NCBI GenBank assembly: GCA_002914805.1
Contig: JXTB01000061.1
Span: 589,087-653,086 of the forward strand
Source of the DNA: Parasponia andersonii
Lineage: Eukaryota > Streptophyta > Magnoliopsida > Rosales > Cannabaceae
Direction of reading: 5' to 3'
Length of the DNA stretch: 64,000 bases
The notes below the pieces were generated by a model that saw only the letters and a program-made list of their open reading frames with translations, was not told the DNA's origin and did not search any database. Below are positions 12,123 to 23,768 of this stretch, one piece after another. Each line of letters opens with the position of its first letter. The stretch's first letter is position 1. Both the position numbers and the translations under genes were made by a program.

Positions 12123-12320
12123 ATAAAAAATAATAATAATAATAATAATAAATAATATTAGAGGACAATCTATTGCAATAATTATGTTTGTAATCTTCTT
12201 ATTAATAAGAATTGTAATTAAAAAATAATAATAATAATAATAATAATAAATAATATTAGAGGACAATCTATTGCAATAATTATGTTTGTAATCTTCTTAT
12301 TAATAAGAATTGTAATTATC
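12123..12320. repeat. 98-bp tandem duplication across (AAT)n and LTR start
   Basis: The (AAT)n microsatellite plus the first ~65 bases of the copia LTR occur twice in a row: the LTR start TATTAGAGGAC is at 12156 and again at 12254, 98 bases apart, and the copies look almost identical. The duplicated unit spans flank and LTR, so it arose after the element inserted. Confidence 0.9.
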
Positions 12321-12462
12321 CTTTTGTCTTAAGCAACTAACCAGATTTAGGTTTATTTGAATTAATTGAGGGAATCAACCTAATCACCTTGTAATTATAT
12401 ATAAATAACATTACTCAATGAAAATGACAAGTGATTATTTCCCAAACTCTATTACTTTTATA
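12254..12462 (+). repeat. 5' LTR of Ale-like copia
   Basis: Begins TATTAGAGGAC and ends ...ttacttttata directly before the primer site. Contains TATATAAAT at about 12398-12406 as a likely TATA box. Compared with the 3' LTR it has point changes and an extra ~20 bases near 12415-12440. Confidence 0.88.
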
Positions 12463-12475
12463 TGGTATCAAGAGC
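12463..12475 (+). other. Primer-binding site (tRNA-iMet type)
   Basis: TGGTATCAAGAGC lies directly after the LTR. It matches the copia consensus TGGTATCAGAGC except for one extra A. Confidence 0.9.
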
Positions 12476-12571
12476 AATCAAATCCTAGGACCACCTTCCT
12501 TTCTCTTTTTTCTTTTCTTTTTTTTTTCCCTCACCACAAAAATAAACACAAATTCTCTCTTAATAGCTTCC

Positions 12572-13234
12572 TACAATGCTTCCTCCTCTCCCAACTCCCA
12601 CACCACCATTGACAACACTCATCAACCTGATCATCCTCTTCTCACTATCAACCTCTCCAATATCACCAAACTCACGACAATCAATTACATCACTTGGAGT
12701 CTTCAAATCTGGGCACTTCTTGAAGGTTATGATCTCTATGGATTCATTAATGGTACTCAACCTTCACCGAACCCTACAATCACCACGAATGGTACTCGTT
12801 CCACCAACCCGGCCTTACTCACTTGGAAACGACAAGATTGTCTCATCTTCTCTGCTCTTCTTGGCACCGTCTCAAGTCCCCTTCAACCTCTTCTCACACA
12901 GACCACATCCTCTCATACGGCTTAGGATCTCCTAGCGAATACCTATGCCAAACCATCACGTGGTCATATTAAACATATCAAGGATCAAATCAATAACTGC
13001 ATCAAGGGCACCAAAACAATTTCTGAACATATGCAATTTATTCGGACATGTGCGGATGAACTTGCCCTCATCGGCAAACCTATTGATGAGGAAGATCTCA
13101 CTGATTGAATCCTTGAAGGTCTTGGTGATGAATACAAGTCCATTGCTGATACTGTAAATGCTCGTGAAACCCCAGTCACTTTTGATGAACTCCATGAGAA
13201 ACTCATTAATAAAGAGGCATCCTTGAAACACTAG
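12572..13234 (+). pseudogene. copia gag (UBN2-type) pseudogene
   Basis: Encodes the nucleocapsid precursor of the Ale-like element. In one frame it reads LTTINYITWSLQIWALL, NPALLTWKRQD, LIFSALLGTV, then HIKHIKDQINN, TCADELALIGKPIDEEDLTD, ILEGLGDEYKSI and FDELHEKLINKEASL, the usual order of copia gag (UBN2) blocks. In-frame stops occur at 12923-12925, 13106-13108 and 13232-13234. The stop at 13106 sits where the family has tryptophan (D-W-I-L-E-G-L). The start codon is lost by a one-base change: aatgct at about 12574 where atggct is expected. Confidence 0.88.
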
Positions 13235-13361
13235 TCATCATCACCACTTCCAATCACCACTAATCTCTCCACTTAGCAAACCAAGAAACTGTGGCAATCC
13301 ACCTATAATCCAAGAACTCAACAAATGTGGCGACCTTCTTCTACACTGAGTCTACATCCTA

Positions 13362-13590
13362 ATGCCCCATGCAATGACCGTCCACTACCAAAACCCTACC
13401 TTGGTCATTGCCAAGCATGTGGTGTTCAAGGACACACGTGTTCAAGGACACACCGCCAAACGTTGCCCTACATATCACCTCTCAACGCTTAACATTCGCT
13501 ACATCAATAACCATAAGGATCGTGCCCATCCTCACCATGGCAACACCATGCCAATTATGCCAGTACTGAAACCACGAACACTCCAGCTTG
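13362..13590 (+). pseudogene. copia nucleocapsid zinc knuckle, broken by a 16-bp duplication
   Basis: The CCHC knuckle reads C-Q-A-C-G-V-Q-G-H-T, and A-K-R-C follows in another frame. The 16 bases gtgttcaaggacacac are present twice in tandem (13422-13437 and 13438-13453). Removing one copy restores C-X2-C-X4-H-X4-C spacing, so the duplication both frameshifts and inactivates the knuckle. Confidence 0.85.
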
Positions 13591-14904
13591 GTTGCCAGAT
13601 AGTGGAGCATCTCATCATGTCACTTCTGACTTGAGCAACCTTTCTCTTCATAATCCCTACATTGGTTCTGATGATGTTATGATTGGCGATGGCTCAGGAC
13701 TCCAAATCACCCATACTGGTTCCACAACTTTTTCTACTCCCTCTAAAACTTTTAATTTACAAAACATCCTTTGTGTCCCCTCCATGAAAAAGAATCTTAT
13801 TTCCATTTACCAGTCTTGCACCACTAACCATATTTCTATAGAATTCTTACCATCCACCTTTTATGTGAAGGATCTACGTATGGGGGCAATTCTTTTGAAG
13901 GGACAAACTAAAGATGGCATTTATGTGTGGCCAGCCAAGTCTCCACCTTCTTCTCTGTTAGTTACTTTCTCAAGTGTCAAGACCACCTTGTCCGAGTGGC
14001 ACTCTAGATTAGGTCATCCTTCTTCAGTAATTCTTAAGCACATTGTTTCAAATTTTTCATTACCTTTATTGAGTCAAATGTCTCAAACATCTACTTGTAA
14101 TGCCTGTCATTGTAATAAAAGTCACAAATTTCCATTTTCAACATCTTCAATTATCTATTCCTACCTCCTTGAAATTATCTTTTCCGACGTGTAGACCTCT
14201 CCAGTTTATTCGGTGGATGACTTTAAATACTATGTCATCTTTGTTGATCATTTCACTCGGTACATGTGATATTATCCACTCAAAAGAAAATCGCATGTCT
14301 ATGATGTATTTTTAAGCTTCAAAGCACTGCAGATAACCAATTCAAACAACGTATTGTCACACTTTATTCTGACAATGGAGGTGAATACCAAGCACTTGAT
14401 CCCTTTTTATCCACTAATGGTATTTCTCATCTCACCATTCCACCCCATACACCGGAGCACAATGGACTTTCTGAATGCCGACATCATCACATTGTCGAAA
14501 TTGGTCTTTCCCTTCTTACCCATGCATCCATGCCTCTAACATATTGAAATTATGCTTTTGCCACAGCTGTATATCTCATAAATCACATGCCCACACCTAC
14601 TATTGGTCTCTCTTCTCCATATGAGAAGCTCTTTTGCTCACATCCTAACTACACCAAACTTCGCATCTTTGGTTGCTTATGCTATCCTTGGCTCCCTCCT
14701 TACTTTGCTCACATACTTGACTCTCGCTCCATTCCATTTGTCTTTCTCAGATACTCTCTTACTCAAAGTGCGTATCTCTATCTTGATCCATCCACCTCAA
14801 AGATCTACATCTCTCATCATGTCAAGTTTGTCGAACATATCTTTCCATTCACATCTCTTCAAACACATATTTCTCGTCTGTCTCTAGAAATAATCTCCAA
14901 GTAG
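13586..14904 (+). pseudogene. copia protease and integrase pseudogene
   Basis: The aspartic protease site is PDSGASHHVT at about 13592-13621. The GAG-pre-integrase/integrase start reads WHSRLGHPS near 14000, followed by a CNACHCNKSHK zinc-binding segment (C-X2-C near 14095). The catalytic core has SDNGGEY (about 14368-14388, in another frame) and the downstream PEHNGLSE with a later E, consistent with the DDE triad. The C-terminal part at 14587-14904 reads YTKLRIFGCLCYPWL and VFLRYS, typical of the copia integrase tail. Stops at 14192-14194, about 14268 and about 14544 and a frameshift between 14200 and 14360 break it. The second and third replace tryptophan positions of the family (RYMW, TYWN). 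Confidence 0.9.
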
Positions 14905-15115
14905 TTTCCTCCAGTGTCTACCATCCCAACATCAAGCTTGCCACTCACTATGCCATTGCCCATCCTATCTCCGTGCTACGATCCAATACCCTGCCACTTA
15001 TTGGTCGACTGCACCACATAACCAGTTGACCGAATAACCACCGAGCCAAACACAGGAACAACTTCACCATCAGCCAACTCTCCCTATCCAACTTCGGACG
15101 ATCGCCCAACAGACA

Positions 15116-16165
15116 TTGAACAACCGCACACTTCTAGCAATCATACACTCACCCCAAATACATCTGTCCCTAACAACCACTCACCCTCGACCAAAATCCT
15201 CAGCCCACAAATCTTACCAACACCCTTTCCATGACAACCAGAGCCAAAACAACATCTATAAACCCCAAAATAAAATGGACCTTATAGCCACCATAAACCA
15301 ATCCTCTGACTTAGAGCCTAACACTATGACCCAAGCTCTCAAAGATCCAAAATGGCATCAGGCTATATCAGAAGAATATGATGCTCTTGTTTGGAATGGA
15401 ACATGGGAGCTTGTTCCTCCTACCTTTATGCAGAACCTTGTTGGATGTAAGTGGATTTTTCGTACTAAACGTCTTCCTGATGGCTCTGTTGACAGGTACA
15501 AAGCAAGGCTTGTGGCCAAAGGATTTCATCAACGTCCAGGTATTGATTACCATGACACTTTCACCCCCGTGGTCAAACCTACAACTATATGTGTTGTTCT
15601 TAGTCTCGCTATCAGTCGTGGTTGGTCATTACGTCAACTTGATGTGAACAACGCATTCCTACAAAATCATCTATCCAAAGATGTCTACATGGCATAACCG
15701 CTAGGCTTCCTTGATCGTGACAATCCTATACATGTTTGCAAACTTCGGAAAGCTATCTATGGTTTAAAACAAGCACCGCGAGCTTGGTACCACGAGCTTT
15801 ATCAATTTCTGGTAGCTTCTGGGTTTAAAAATTCTCATGCTGACACCTCCCTCTTTGTTCTCAACAATGGTGATACGATGATCTATTTACTTGTGTATGT
15901 TGACGACATAATCATCACAGGAGATAATCCCATTGTAGTCTAAAAGTTTGTTGACCTTCTTCCCCAACGATTGTCACTCAAGGACCTTGGAAAATTGTCC
16001 TATTTTCTTGGTGTAGAGGTTAGTTCCACTTCATCAGGTCTCTTGCTTTCTCAAGGTCGGTATATTACAGATTTACTCGAACGCACGAACATGAGTAGGG
16101 CAAAACCAGTAACAACTCCCCTTGCCACAGATATACACTCACCATCAATTCTGGCATTGCTTTGA
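15116..16165 (+). pseudogene. copia reverse transcriptase pseudogene
   Basis: One frame carries the RT domain with two stops. Blocks in order: [107 protein letters not shown] (catalytic YVDD intact, about 15890-15920), LKDLGKLSYFLGVEV. The stops at about 15695 (A-stop-PLGF) and about 15943 (VV-stop-KF) both stand at glutamine positions of the family (CAA/CAG to TAA/TAG). A frameshift near 16160 separates it from RNase H. Confidence 0.93.
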
Positions 16166-16848
16166 TAAATCCAACTAAGTATAGGACTATTGTCGGTAGT
16201 CTTCAATATCTTTGTCTCACTCGCCCCGATATTGCCTATGTAGTCAACAAATTGTCTCAATACATGCACCGACCAACATCTGAGCACTGGAATGCTGTTA
16301 AGCGATTACTTCATTATTTATGTAGTACAGCAAATCATGGTCTTCTCTTCCATAAGGAAAACGCATTGTCTCTTCATACCTTTTCAGATACAGACTGGTC
16401 CGATAACAAGGATGACTATACCTCCATAAGTGCATACATTGTCTACCTTAGACGCAATCCAATTTCATGGTCCTCCAAGAAACAACAAATAGTAGCTCGC
16501 TCTTCCACTGAGGCTGAATATCACTCAGTGGTAACCACTACTGCAAAAATTCGCTGGATATGTTCTCTCCTTACTGAACTTAGTGTATGGCTCTCGGCTG
16601 AACCCGTAATGTATTGTGACAATGTTAGAGCTATTCATCTATGCTCCAATCCTGTTTTTCATTCACGCATGAAGCATGAGGCTATTGACTACCATTTCAT
16701 TTGGGATCAAGTTCAACATGGTGCTTTGCGAGTTGCTCATGTTTCCTCTGAAGATCAATTAGTAGATGCTCTAACCAAGTCTCTTCCGCGTGGATGTTCT
16801 CACAATTTAAAAATCAAGATTGGAATCTCCAACGGAGCTCCTTTTTGA
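16162..16848 (+). pseudogene. copia RNase H, longest intact domain of the element
   Basis: Frame of about 228 codons, unbroken to the stop at 16846-16848. Blocks: YRTIVGSLQYLCLTRPDIAY, HWNAVKRLLHYL, FSDTDWSDNKDDY (first catalytic D region; family usually has DADWAG), ISWSSKKQQIVARSSTEAEY (catalytic E), PVMYCDNVRAIHLCSNPVFH (third D), KHEAIDYHFI, and DALTKSLPRG. The order and spacing fit the copia RNase H. It has no start of its own, because it was part of the polyprotein. Confidence 0.93.
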
Positions 16849-16855
16849 GGGGGCA
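16847..16855 (+). other. Polypurine tract of Ale-like copia
   Basis: gagggggca immediately before the 3' LTR start and overlapping the RNase H stop codon. Confidence 0.8.
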
Positions 16856-17038
16856 TATTAGAGGACAATCTATTGCAATAATTATGTTTGTAATTTTCTT
16901 ATTAATAAGAATTGTAATTATCCCTTTATCTTAGACAACTAATCAGATTTAAGCTGATTTAAAAAAATTGAGGGAATCAACCCAATCACCTTGTAATTGT
17001 ATATAAATACAATATTCCCAAACTTTATTACTTTTATA
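16856..17038 (+). repeat. 3' LTR of Ale-like copia
   Basis: TATTAGAGGAC...ttacttttata, with TATATAAAT at about 17000-17008. It pairs with 12254-12462 and is followed by aataa, the possible target duplication. Confidence 0.88.
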
Positions 17039-17910
17039 AATAAAACACATACAACAGCTTCTTTCGCTAGTATTGCTTAAGGGCGTTGTCTATTAATAGT
17101 TTTGTAGCAGGGCTTCATACAACCCAGTTTGATCTTTCGAAGCTCCAGGATCGCAAGGTGTAATTGTTCCTGTAATTTTGAAACACATGTATTGTTTTAC
17201 TTAATCTTCTTATTAAATTAATTTTTCTTAATTATAATAATTCGTTCTCGCCTTTCTTTTTTCTTTTTGAAGTGTATGATAATTCGGTCTTAATTTAGAA
17301 TATTTTAATGTGAGAGATCGTGTAGTGATCTTGAGAAATTCGAAAAGTACTTGTTCTTCTGTTATGCATGACACTTTGAAATGTACCATAGATCTAACAT
17401 CTTTTGCATGGGTGACCATGAATGCATATACTTTCTTTTCATTAATTAGCGAATCCAAATCCCATTTTCCAATTTACGCATGTACAAGTATTAATCCATT
17501 AATTATCACATCAAATTAAAAACGTAAATGAAGAAAAGAAAACGAAGTTAAAAAATCAATTGGATAATTTCAGATTTTAAATAAATGTCACTGGTTGAAT
17601 ATATGAATTGATACATACACCAAAATAATAATAATAACCAAAAAAGCTTTTCCTTACTTCATTGACTAAATTAAATACATAATTACAGCAACAAAAGAGC
17701 ACAATATCGATATTGTTCTCCCCGTGCATATGCGTTGAAGTAAGATAATTTCGAATTTAAATCTTTAATTCGTTATCAATGCTTTACATATTAAACTCCA
17801 ATAGTACTGTTGCTTCCAAAATAAAATGTTGTTTTCTTATGACTTACGAGGGGTTGTATATAGAAAAAAAAATGTTGTTTTCTTATGATTTATGAGGGGT
17901 TATATATAAC
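17039..17910. other. AT-rich intergenic sequence with a short duplication
   Basis: No gene seen. Two copies of a ~40-base segment (aatgttgttttcttatga, then gaggggtt and tatata) lie at about 17824-17862 and 17870-17909, directly in front of a SINE. Confidence 0.5.
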
Positions 17911-18060
17911 GAAGTGGGTTGACTCAAGTGATAAGAGCACCCACTATTTAAGATCTTGACCCTAGGTTCGAGTCACACCAGAGGTAGACGTAAAAGTCTA
18001 TTATCCCTAATCGAGTAATGTGGAGATTGGGTAGTAGTAGGTATTTTCTTTTAATTTATA
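17911..18060 (+). mobile_element. tRNA-derived SINE, second type
   Basis: Starts gaagtgggttgactcaagtg with an A-box-like segment (about 17920-17936), then a B-box GGTTCGAGTCAC (17965-17976), then 'gtggagattgggtagtagtaggtatttt' and a T-rich end at ~18060. A homologous copy lies on the minus strand at 39976-40164. The target duplication is not clear in this AT-rich flank. Confidence 0.7.
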
Positions 18061-20589
18061 AAGTTCATGTTCTGCCTAGACAGAGGAGATCGAATTGCTA
18101 GACAATTTATCTAGCATCTCTCAATACTAGTGTCTAGAGCTCCTGCAAATAGGGATCCAAATCTAGTTAGACAAAGAGAAACCAAGTTGTTAAATAGCTT
18201 GTCTAATGCCGTTCGACGTTCGTGCCTAGCGCTCAACATTCAATTTTTTTTTTTTCAGACGAGTTGCTAGATAATTTTGTCTAACTTTCGATATTATATT
18301 TAGCACTTTTGACTTAATAGCATATAATCCTTTTGTGCCTTTTTTTTGTAAAAATGGTATAGTTTCCTGAAAACTTATAAGAGAAATGTATTTTCTAAAA
18401 TTAATTATATAAAAAAGTGTATTTTAGCTAATTTTTCTTTCTTTTTTTTTTTTACTTTTCTTAACCTTACGTACCTATAGCTATTGGACTAAATATATAT
18501 ATAAATAAAAAGAGTTTCAAGTCAAAGAGCTAGCGTGGCTCTCAGGACAGCTAGCCAGCCAAGCCATTGGATTAAGATTGCCATTTATATACTCGATCTA
18601 ATTAATGATTATTTAATTAAAAATATAATACAAGTTGTTCCATCCTATTACTCTTTCTTCCAATTTAAATTTAAACATATATATCTTAGAAATTTACAGA
18701 GATATAAGCCGACCAAATTTATTTTAGTACACATTTTTTTCCAAGGTCACCTATTTGATAATTGCATAATTACATGTTAACCGTACATATAAGGTATATG
18801 CTCGGTTTAGTTTGGTTTTTTTTTTTTCTTTTTTTTTAATGTAGTTTGTGGGTTGTGATGTCAGGTTCAACAACCTATTAAATAATCCTTTTAAAGTTGA
18901 GGGGAATATAAATGCAAGCATATGAGAAACAAAATAAAGGGGAGCCTTGTTTAAAATTAGGAATTAGAAAAAGAATGTGTCATCAAGTCAACTGCACAGT
19001 TTCCGCACAAGGACAGAACTCATATCAGATTTCTGATGTAACTGTGGCCTCGTTTGACAAATTAAACCAATTAAAAGGATGTGTACGAAACAGGGCAGAT
19101 GATGTTGGCTGCCTTGAGAATAGATTTATGTAACATGCTCGACAAAATTATTAGGTACGTAACCGATAAGTACGATCCATTTGCACTTGGTCAAACAAGT
19201 ACTAGAGTACTTTTGTTCGACGTGATAATTTATAATATTGTTTTCTTTGGTAGATTAAAGTTAAATTTTTTGTTTTATATGTATTTTGACGCTTTTCCAT
19301 AGACACATACAATTTTAATAATTTATAAGACTCTCTAGCCTCTAGGGCTTTCTTGCCGACATCTTCGTTTTTTTTCTTTTATTTCCCAAAGTAAAATATA
19401 AGAAGGGCACTTCTGGAGTGCTTCGCCTTATTTTGAGGAACTAAGAGAAACTCGTTGGTTTATAGTATTTGGATTGCTTATAAAGTTAATTTAGCGGATA
19501 TTAATTAGGAATAGTTGGTAAGAGGTATTTAGAAGATAAATTGAGAAAAAAATTATAACCGATTTGGTTGTTTGTACTTATTTTAGAATATTTTAATAAA
19601 AATTTATTTTTTCTTTTTATCTTTTCTATATTTGTTTTTAAATATTTTAATAAAAGTTTTTTTTATTTTTATATACTTGTTTTTGAATATTTTAATAAAA
19701 AAATTACTTTTTCTTTTTATTCTTTTAGAATTATTGCTTTTCTTTTATCCCTGACACCCTAAATCACCCTAACCCAAATTAAAAATATTTTTGAATTTAC
19801 ACCTAATTTGAATCTTATGATTATATAAATTAAAAAATATATTTATAAATTCACACCTAATTTGAATCCTATGATTATAGAAATTCTTTTTAGAAAAGTC
19901 AAACATATATGTATATATTTCACATTAGGTGCAAACTAGAAAATAAGAAAAAACACTAATTTTAGAAATCAAAACAACCTAAAATTGAAAGCAAAGATAG
20001 GAGATATACCTTTAGGAATAGCATCAATCATGTCAATGAATTAGATTAATAATGAAATAAAAATAGTAAGAAAGAATCAATTGATTGACCAAGAAGAATA
20101 AAACTATATAAAAAAAAAAAGCTCAAATTCGGTGACGTTGACGACGAACCTTAAAACTTGCAAAGTTTTTATTCTTGTTGAATCCGATGAACCAATGGAG
20201 AACTACAAAGCCTCATTCTCCAAACCAACAAAGACAATATATATTTGGGATATTCAACTCAATTTTGATTTTCCATATCTTAGAAAGTTTTCTTCTAAAA
20301 TTTGCATGACTATTCAGAATCTTTGGTTCTTGAAACATAAAAGATGTAGTGATATGAAATGGGGATTAAAGTATGTTTGCAGTACACAAGGGGGGTAAAA
20401 AGTGTATGAGAGCGAATGTTTAAAGTTTTTTAATGGGTGTGGAGGGAATTAAAATTCATTTTGCGCCTATGCCAAATTTTCTAACTTGTTTTCCTTTTTC
20501 TTCGAGTTTTAGTTCATAAATAAATTTAATAAATTTAATTAATCATTATTGAAGTAATTAAAAATAAAAATAAATGTCTAAATCATTTG
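18061..20589. other. AT-rich intergenic DNA, small tandem duplications
   Basis: No conserved frame. Three spaced copies of aatattttaataaaa at about 19587, 19640 and 19688 mark a ~50-bp T-rich tandem repeat. A ~55-bp duplication contains cacctaatttgaatc at about 19800 and 19855. Possible frames at 18912-19133 and 20132-20398 have no recognisable motifs and atypical composition, so I do not call them genes. Confidence 0.5.
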
Positions 20590-22890
20590 TTAAATAATAT
20601 GTTTAGTGATATTAAATTAATATGAATTTTACTTAATTTTGAAAATTCGTCTAGTTTTAATATAATTAAAGTATGAGACGAAATATAGTAGTATTATACT
20701 AAGAGCATAGTAACTACTTTTTGACAAAATAATTAATAATGGCTAAAGTAGTTTGATTGCTCACTAAACAATGCAAATTCGTTCAATTTAACCTAATTTG
20801 TATTTGTAACATTATGTCATGGTATTAATACAACTAATATAATAATCTACTACATGACATTATGATTGGTGTTAAATAAGTTGATGTTAATTTGAAATTA
20901 AATTTACAAATTCATCAAAATTAAATATAGTTGGAACCATGGAACATAATGTAACAATATTATGCTAAATACGATAATCACCTAATTTGTAACACTGTGC
21001 TTAGTTATACTAGTTTAATGTGAATATTTACTTAATTTTGCAAATTGATCCATGATTTCATCTAATTTGAGTACAAGACAAAATCTACTTTTGTTTTTCT
21101 AACTATTATCACAAACTTTCTGACCTTATACTTAGTAATAATTTAAATAATGTGAATTATCATTAATTAGTGCAAAATTATCTATTTTTAATCTAATTAT
21201 GATTATTGAGCAATATATATTAGTGTAGTGATAATTACTATAGCATTATATATGTAATAGTATTACACTATTGTATATAGATATTTACTTAGTCACAATA
21301 TACCCAAAGATAATAAATCTATGAAATATATAGCTGACTAGAGCACAATCAATCATTTTATATCTAATTTGATTGATAGTAATATGTATTAGTATTATTA
21401 TAAGCACTATACTCATATACTTTGTCATATTATGATCAGTGATTGGTGATATTAGATTAATTTGAATTTTGACATAATTTTAAAATTCTCATATATTTTT
21501 CAAATAATTTTAAAATTGAATAAGATGCAACAATATTCTATTAAGTGCTATGGTGACTTACTTTGCCACATTATACTCAATGATAATAAATTAATAAAAT
21601 TTCTTACTATTTAGTGTAAAGTCATTTATTTAGCATCAAAGTTGATCATGGGTTACTATGTAATTATGTTATAATATATAGTCACCTACTTAGTGAGATT
21701 ATGATGATAATAATTGATTACTGTAAATTTCAACTTAATTTAGTAAAATTCATCCACTTTTTATTAATTTAAGCACGAGATAGCTTGTAATAGTGCAATA
21801 CTTAGTACTTTACTTAGCTAGTTTGGCACATTATCATCTAAGATATTAAATTACTTGAAATTCTTACTAATTAATGCAATATAAATAATTAACTTTACAC
21901 AAAGTATTATAATTAATTATGGCTTATAATTTGACCATGAAAAAATATATAATTAGTATTGGACAAAATACTATAATTAATTACATTGTCACACGATATT
22001 CAAAGAAACTAAATGAATTACATTTATTACTAATTAATTGAACAACACTAAATTTAAATCTAAATCTAATTTGATTACGGGGAAATATTTAATAGTACTA
22101 TAATTTCAAAAAAAAAATAATAGTGCAAAGCTACGTATTATAATCATATATATTGTGATATAATTATTATCCATCGGTCATATTATACTGAAATATATAA
22201 ATGAATCAAATTTGTCACTAATAAACGTAAATTTTCATTCAATTTAAACTAATTTAACCACTGGCTAATATGTAAATAGCGATATATAAAATACAATAAT
22301 CATTTAACTTGTCACATTATACTCAAATTTACTAAACTAATTATATTTCTCACTAATTAGTTTAAAGTGATTCAATTTAAATTTAATTTTACCATGACAC
22401 AACACCTAATAGTGTTACATTAGGCATCATAACCACCTACCATGTGATATAATTATTATTCATACAAGATTAAATTGAAAATTTACCTTATTTTTGCTAA
22501 ATTCTTAGATTTTGTATCTAATTTTGAATATATAACGTATAAATTATAAATAGGAGAGGCCCATTCGTCTTTCTAAATAAAGCCATTCAGATAAGAGATA
22601 ATTGGTAGTCCATCTCATCATTTTACATTATACTCATCTACTTAGTGAAATTAAGATTAATGACAATACATTAGTGTGATTTTTCTTACTTTTACAAAGT
22701 TCATTCAATTTGTTCCTAATTTTAACATATCATGGTATTTAATATTTAAAATAATTAATTACTCATCCAACTTCGTATTATATGTGATCATCTTAAATTA
22801 AATAAATGTCTCACTAATTTCACTCATTTTTGGCATATTATTTAATTTTCTCTCACTAATTTTTTATATTAGAGTAACATATGTGCATCA
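20590..22890. repeat. Highly degenerate tandem array, ~132-bp unit
   Basis: A block resembling '[ga]tcacattata-ctca-tgataataaatta' followed by 'ttacttaattt-gcaaattcatc' and 'taatttgattatgagacaatat-taatagtattata' recurs through the stretch. Block anchors occur near 20597, 20723, 20856, 20993, 21124, 21294, 21426, 21567, 21695, 21827, 21990, 22155/22179, 22313, 22445, 22625 and 22774. The commonest spacing is 126-141 bases, with some longer steps of 160-190. Unit-to-unit identity is low, so this looks like an old satellite-type array or tandemly amplified non-coding repeat. No coding sequence. Confidence 0.6.
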
Positions 22891-23030
22891 CTTTATTCAG
22901 GACCAGACTTATTGCTAATGAGAATAAACTTAATTAATTAACTACTTTAACATAAAGATGAAAATAATAGGGTAAATTAGTATGAAATGATATTAATTTT
23001 TCAAAACGACATTAATAAATCTCTTTACAA

Positions 23031-23112
23031 TTCAAATACTTGTTCTTTGAATCAAAATACTTGTCATCTAATGCATAATACTTGACATTCAATCCAGAAT
23101 ACTTGTCATTTA
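23031..23112. repeat. Four-copy 20/21-bp minisatellite
   Basis: Units 23031-23050, 23051-23070, 23071-23091 and 23092-23112 each contain aatacttg followed by [at]Ycatt-like bases. Confidence 0.85.
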
Positions 23113-23614
23113 ATTGTTTTACTGAGTCCAAAATAATCAAATTGCATAAAGTGAACAATATTTTCGTTATAATTTTACAATTTAGCCCCTAACTTTTCTA
23201 ATTTAATATTTTTTTAATATTACTGATTTTACACCATTGTCCTTCAAAAGTATCTTCTACTTTTTTTTTCATAATTTTTGGTGGCCAATTACCAGTACTA
23301 TGTTTTGCCATGACCTACTACTTTAAATAACCATACACTCAACATTTTTGTCTTTTAGTGAGGCACCAAGTGCCACAAAAGAATAGTGAGGTACTTGAGA
23401 ATTTGCGATATAAGAATCATAAAAATGTCTTCAAGAAGTTGCTCGAGAAAATATCTCAACTTTTAAAACAAAAAAATTACTAAAAAAGGTGATGCTAATC
23501 AAATCCTTAAATATTAGTAATGACAACTGTGAAAAATTTTATTTACTGAAAATAACTTTTTCTTTAATTTCAACTTGTCTGCAATATATACTTTCAAGTG
23601 TCAACTAGTTGTTT

Positions 23615-23768
23615 GCCAATTGAGGTTAGCTCAGTTGGTCCAAGACTTGAGGGATGTATATGTGAGTTTGGGGGATCAAGGGTTCAAAACCTTGGTAGTG
23701 TGTGTGTTATTTTCTTTTAAATTTGTAGTAAGTGGTGATCATTAGTTAAACCCCACATTTTTAAAAAA
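23615..23768 (+). mobile_element. tRNA-derived SINE, full-length, 18-bp target duplication
   Basis: A-box-like TAGCTCAGTTGG (23627-23638) and B-box-like GGTTCAAAAC (23681-23690) are 42 bases apart, then a GT repeat, and an A/T-rich 3' tail containing 'gtagtaagtgg' and 'ccccacattttt' and ending in an A run. An exact 18-bp direct repeat agtgtcaactagttgttt flanks it (23597-23614 and 23769-23786). The length of 154 bp fits plant SINEs. Same body as 1453-1583. Confidence 0.92.

Larger units (their letters stand above)
12254..17038 (+). mobile_element. Ty1-copia retrotransposon, Ale/Retrofit-like, decayed
   Basis: Short LTRs (12254-12462 and 16856-17038), a tRNA-Met primer site at 12463, a gag-PR-INT-RT-RH order and a polypurine tract at 16847 define a full-length copia element of about 4.8 kb. 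The bases aataa occur before the LTR start (12151-12155) and after the 3' LTR (17039-17043), a plausible though low-complexity target duplication. Short LTRs and RT blocks such as LRKAIYGLKQAPRAW suggest the Ale/Retrofit lineage. Many single-base stops and at least three frameshifts make it inactive. Confidence 0.9.

Noticed and set aside
18912..19133. 73-residue plus-strand frame
   Set aside because: No motif or homologue I can name; expected by chance in a window of this size.
20132..20398. 88-residue plus-strand frame
   Set aside because: No recognisable domain, no promoter or splice context, and AT-rich composition like the flanks.
23627..23690. Possible tRNA gene (A and B boxes)
   Set aside because: No cloverleaf or anticodon arm can be built; the boxes belong to a SINE bracketed by an 18-bp target duplication.
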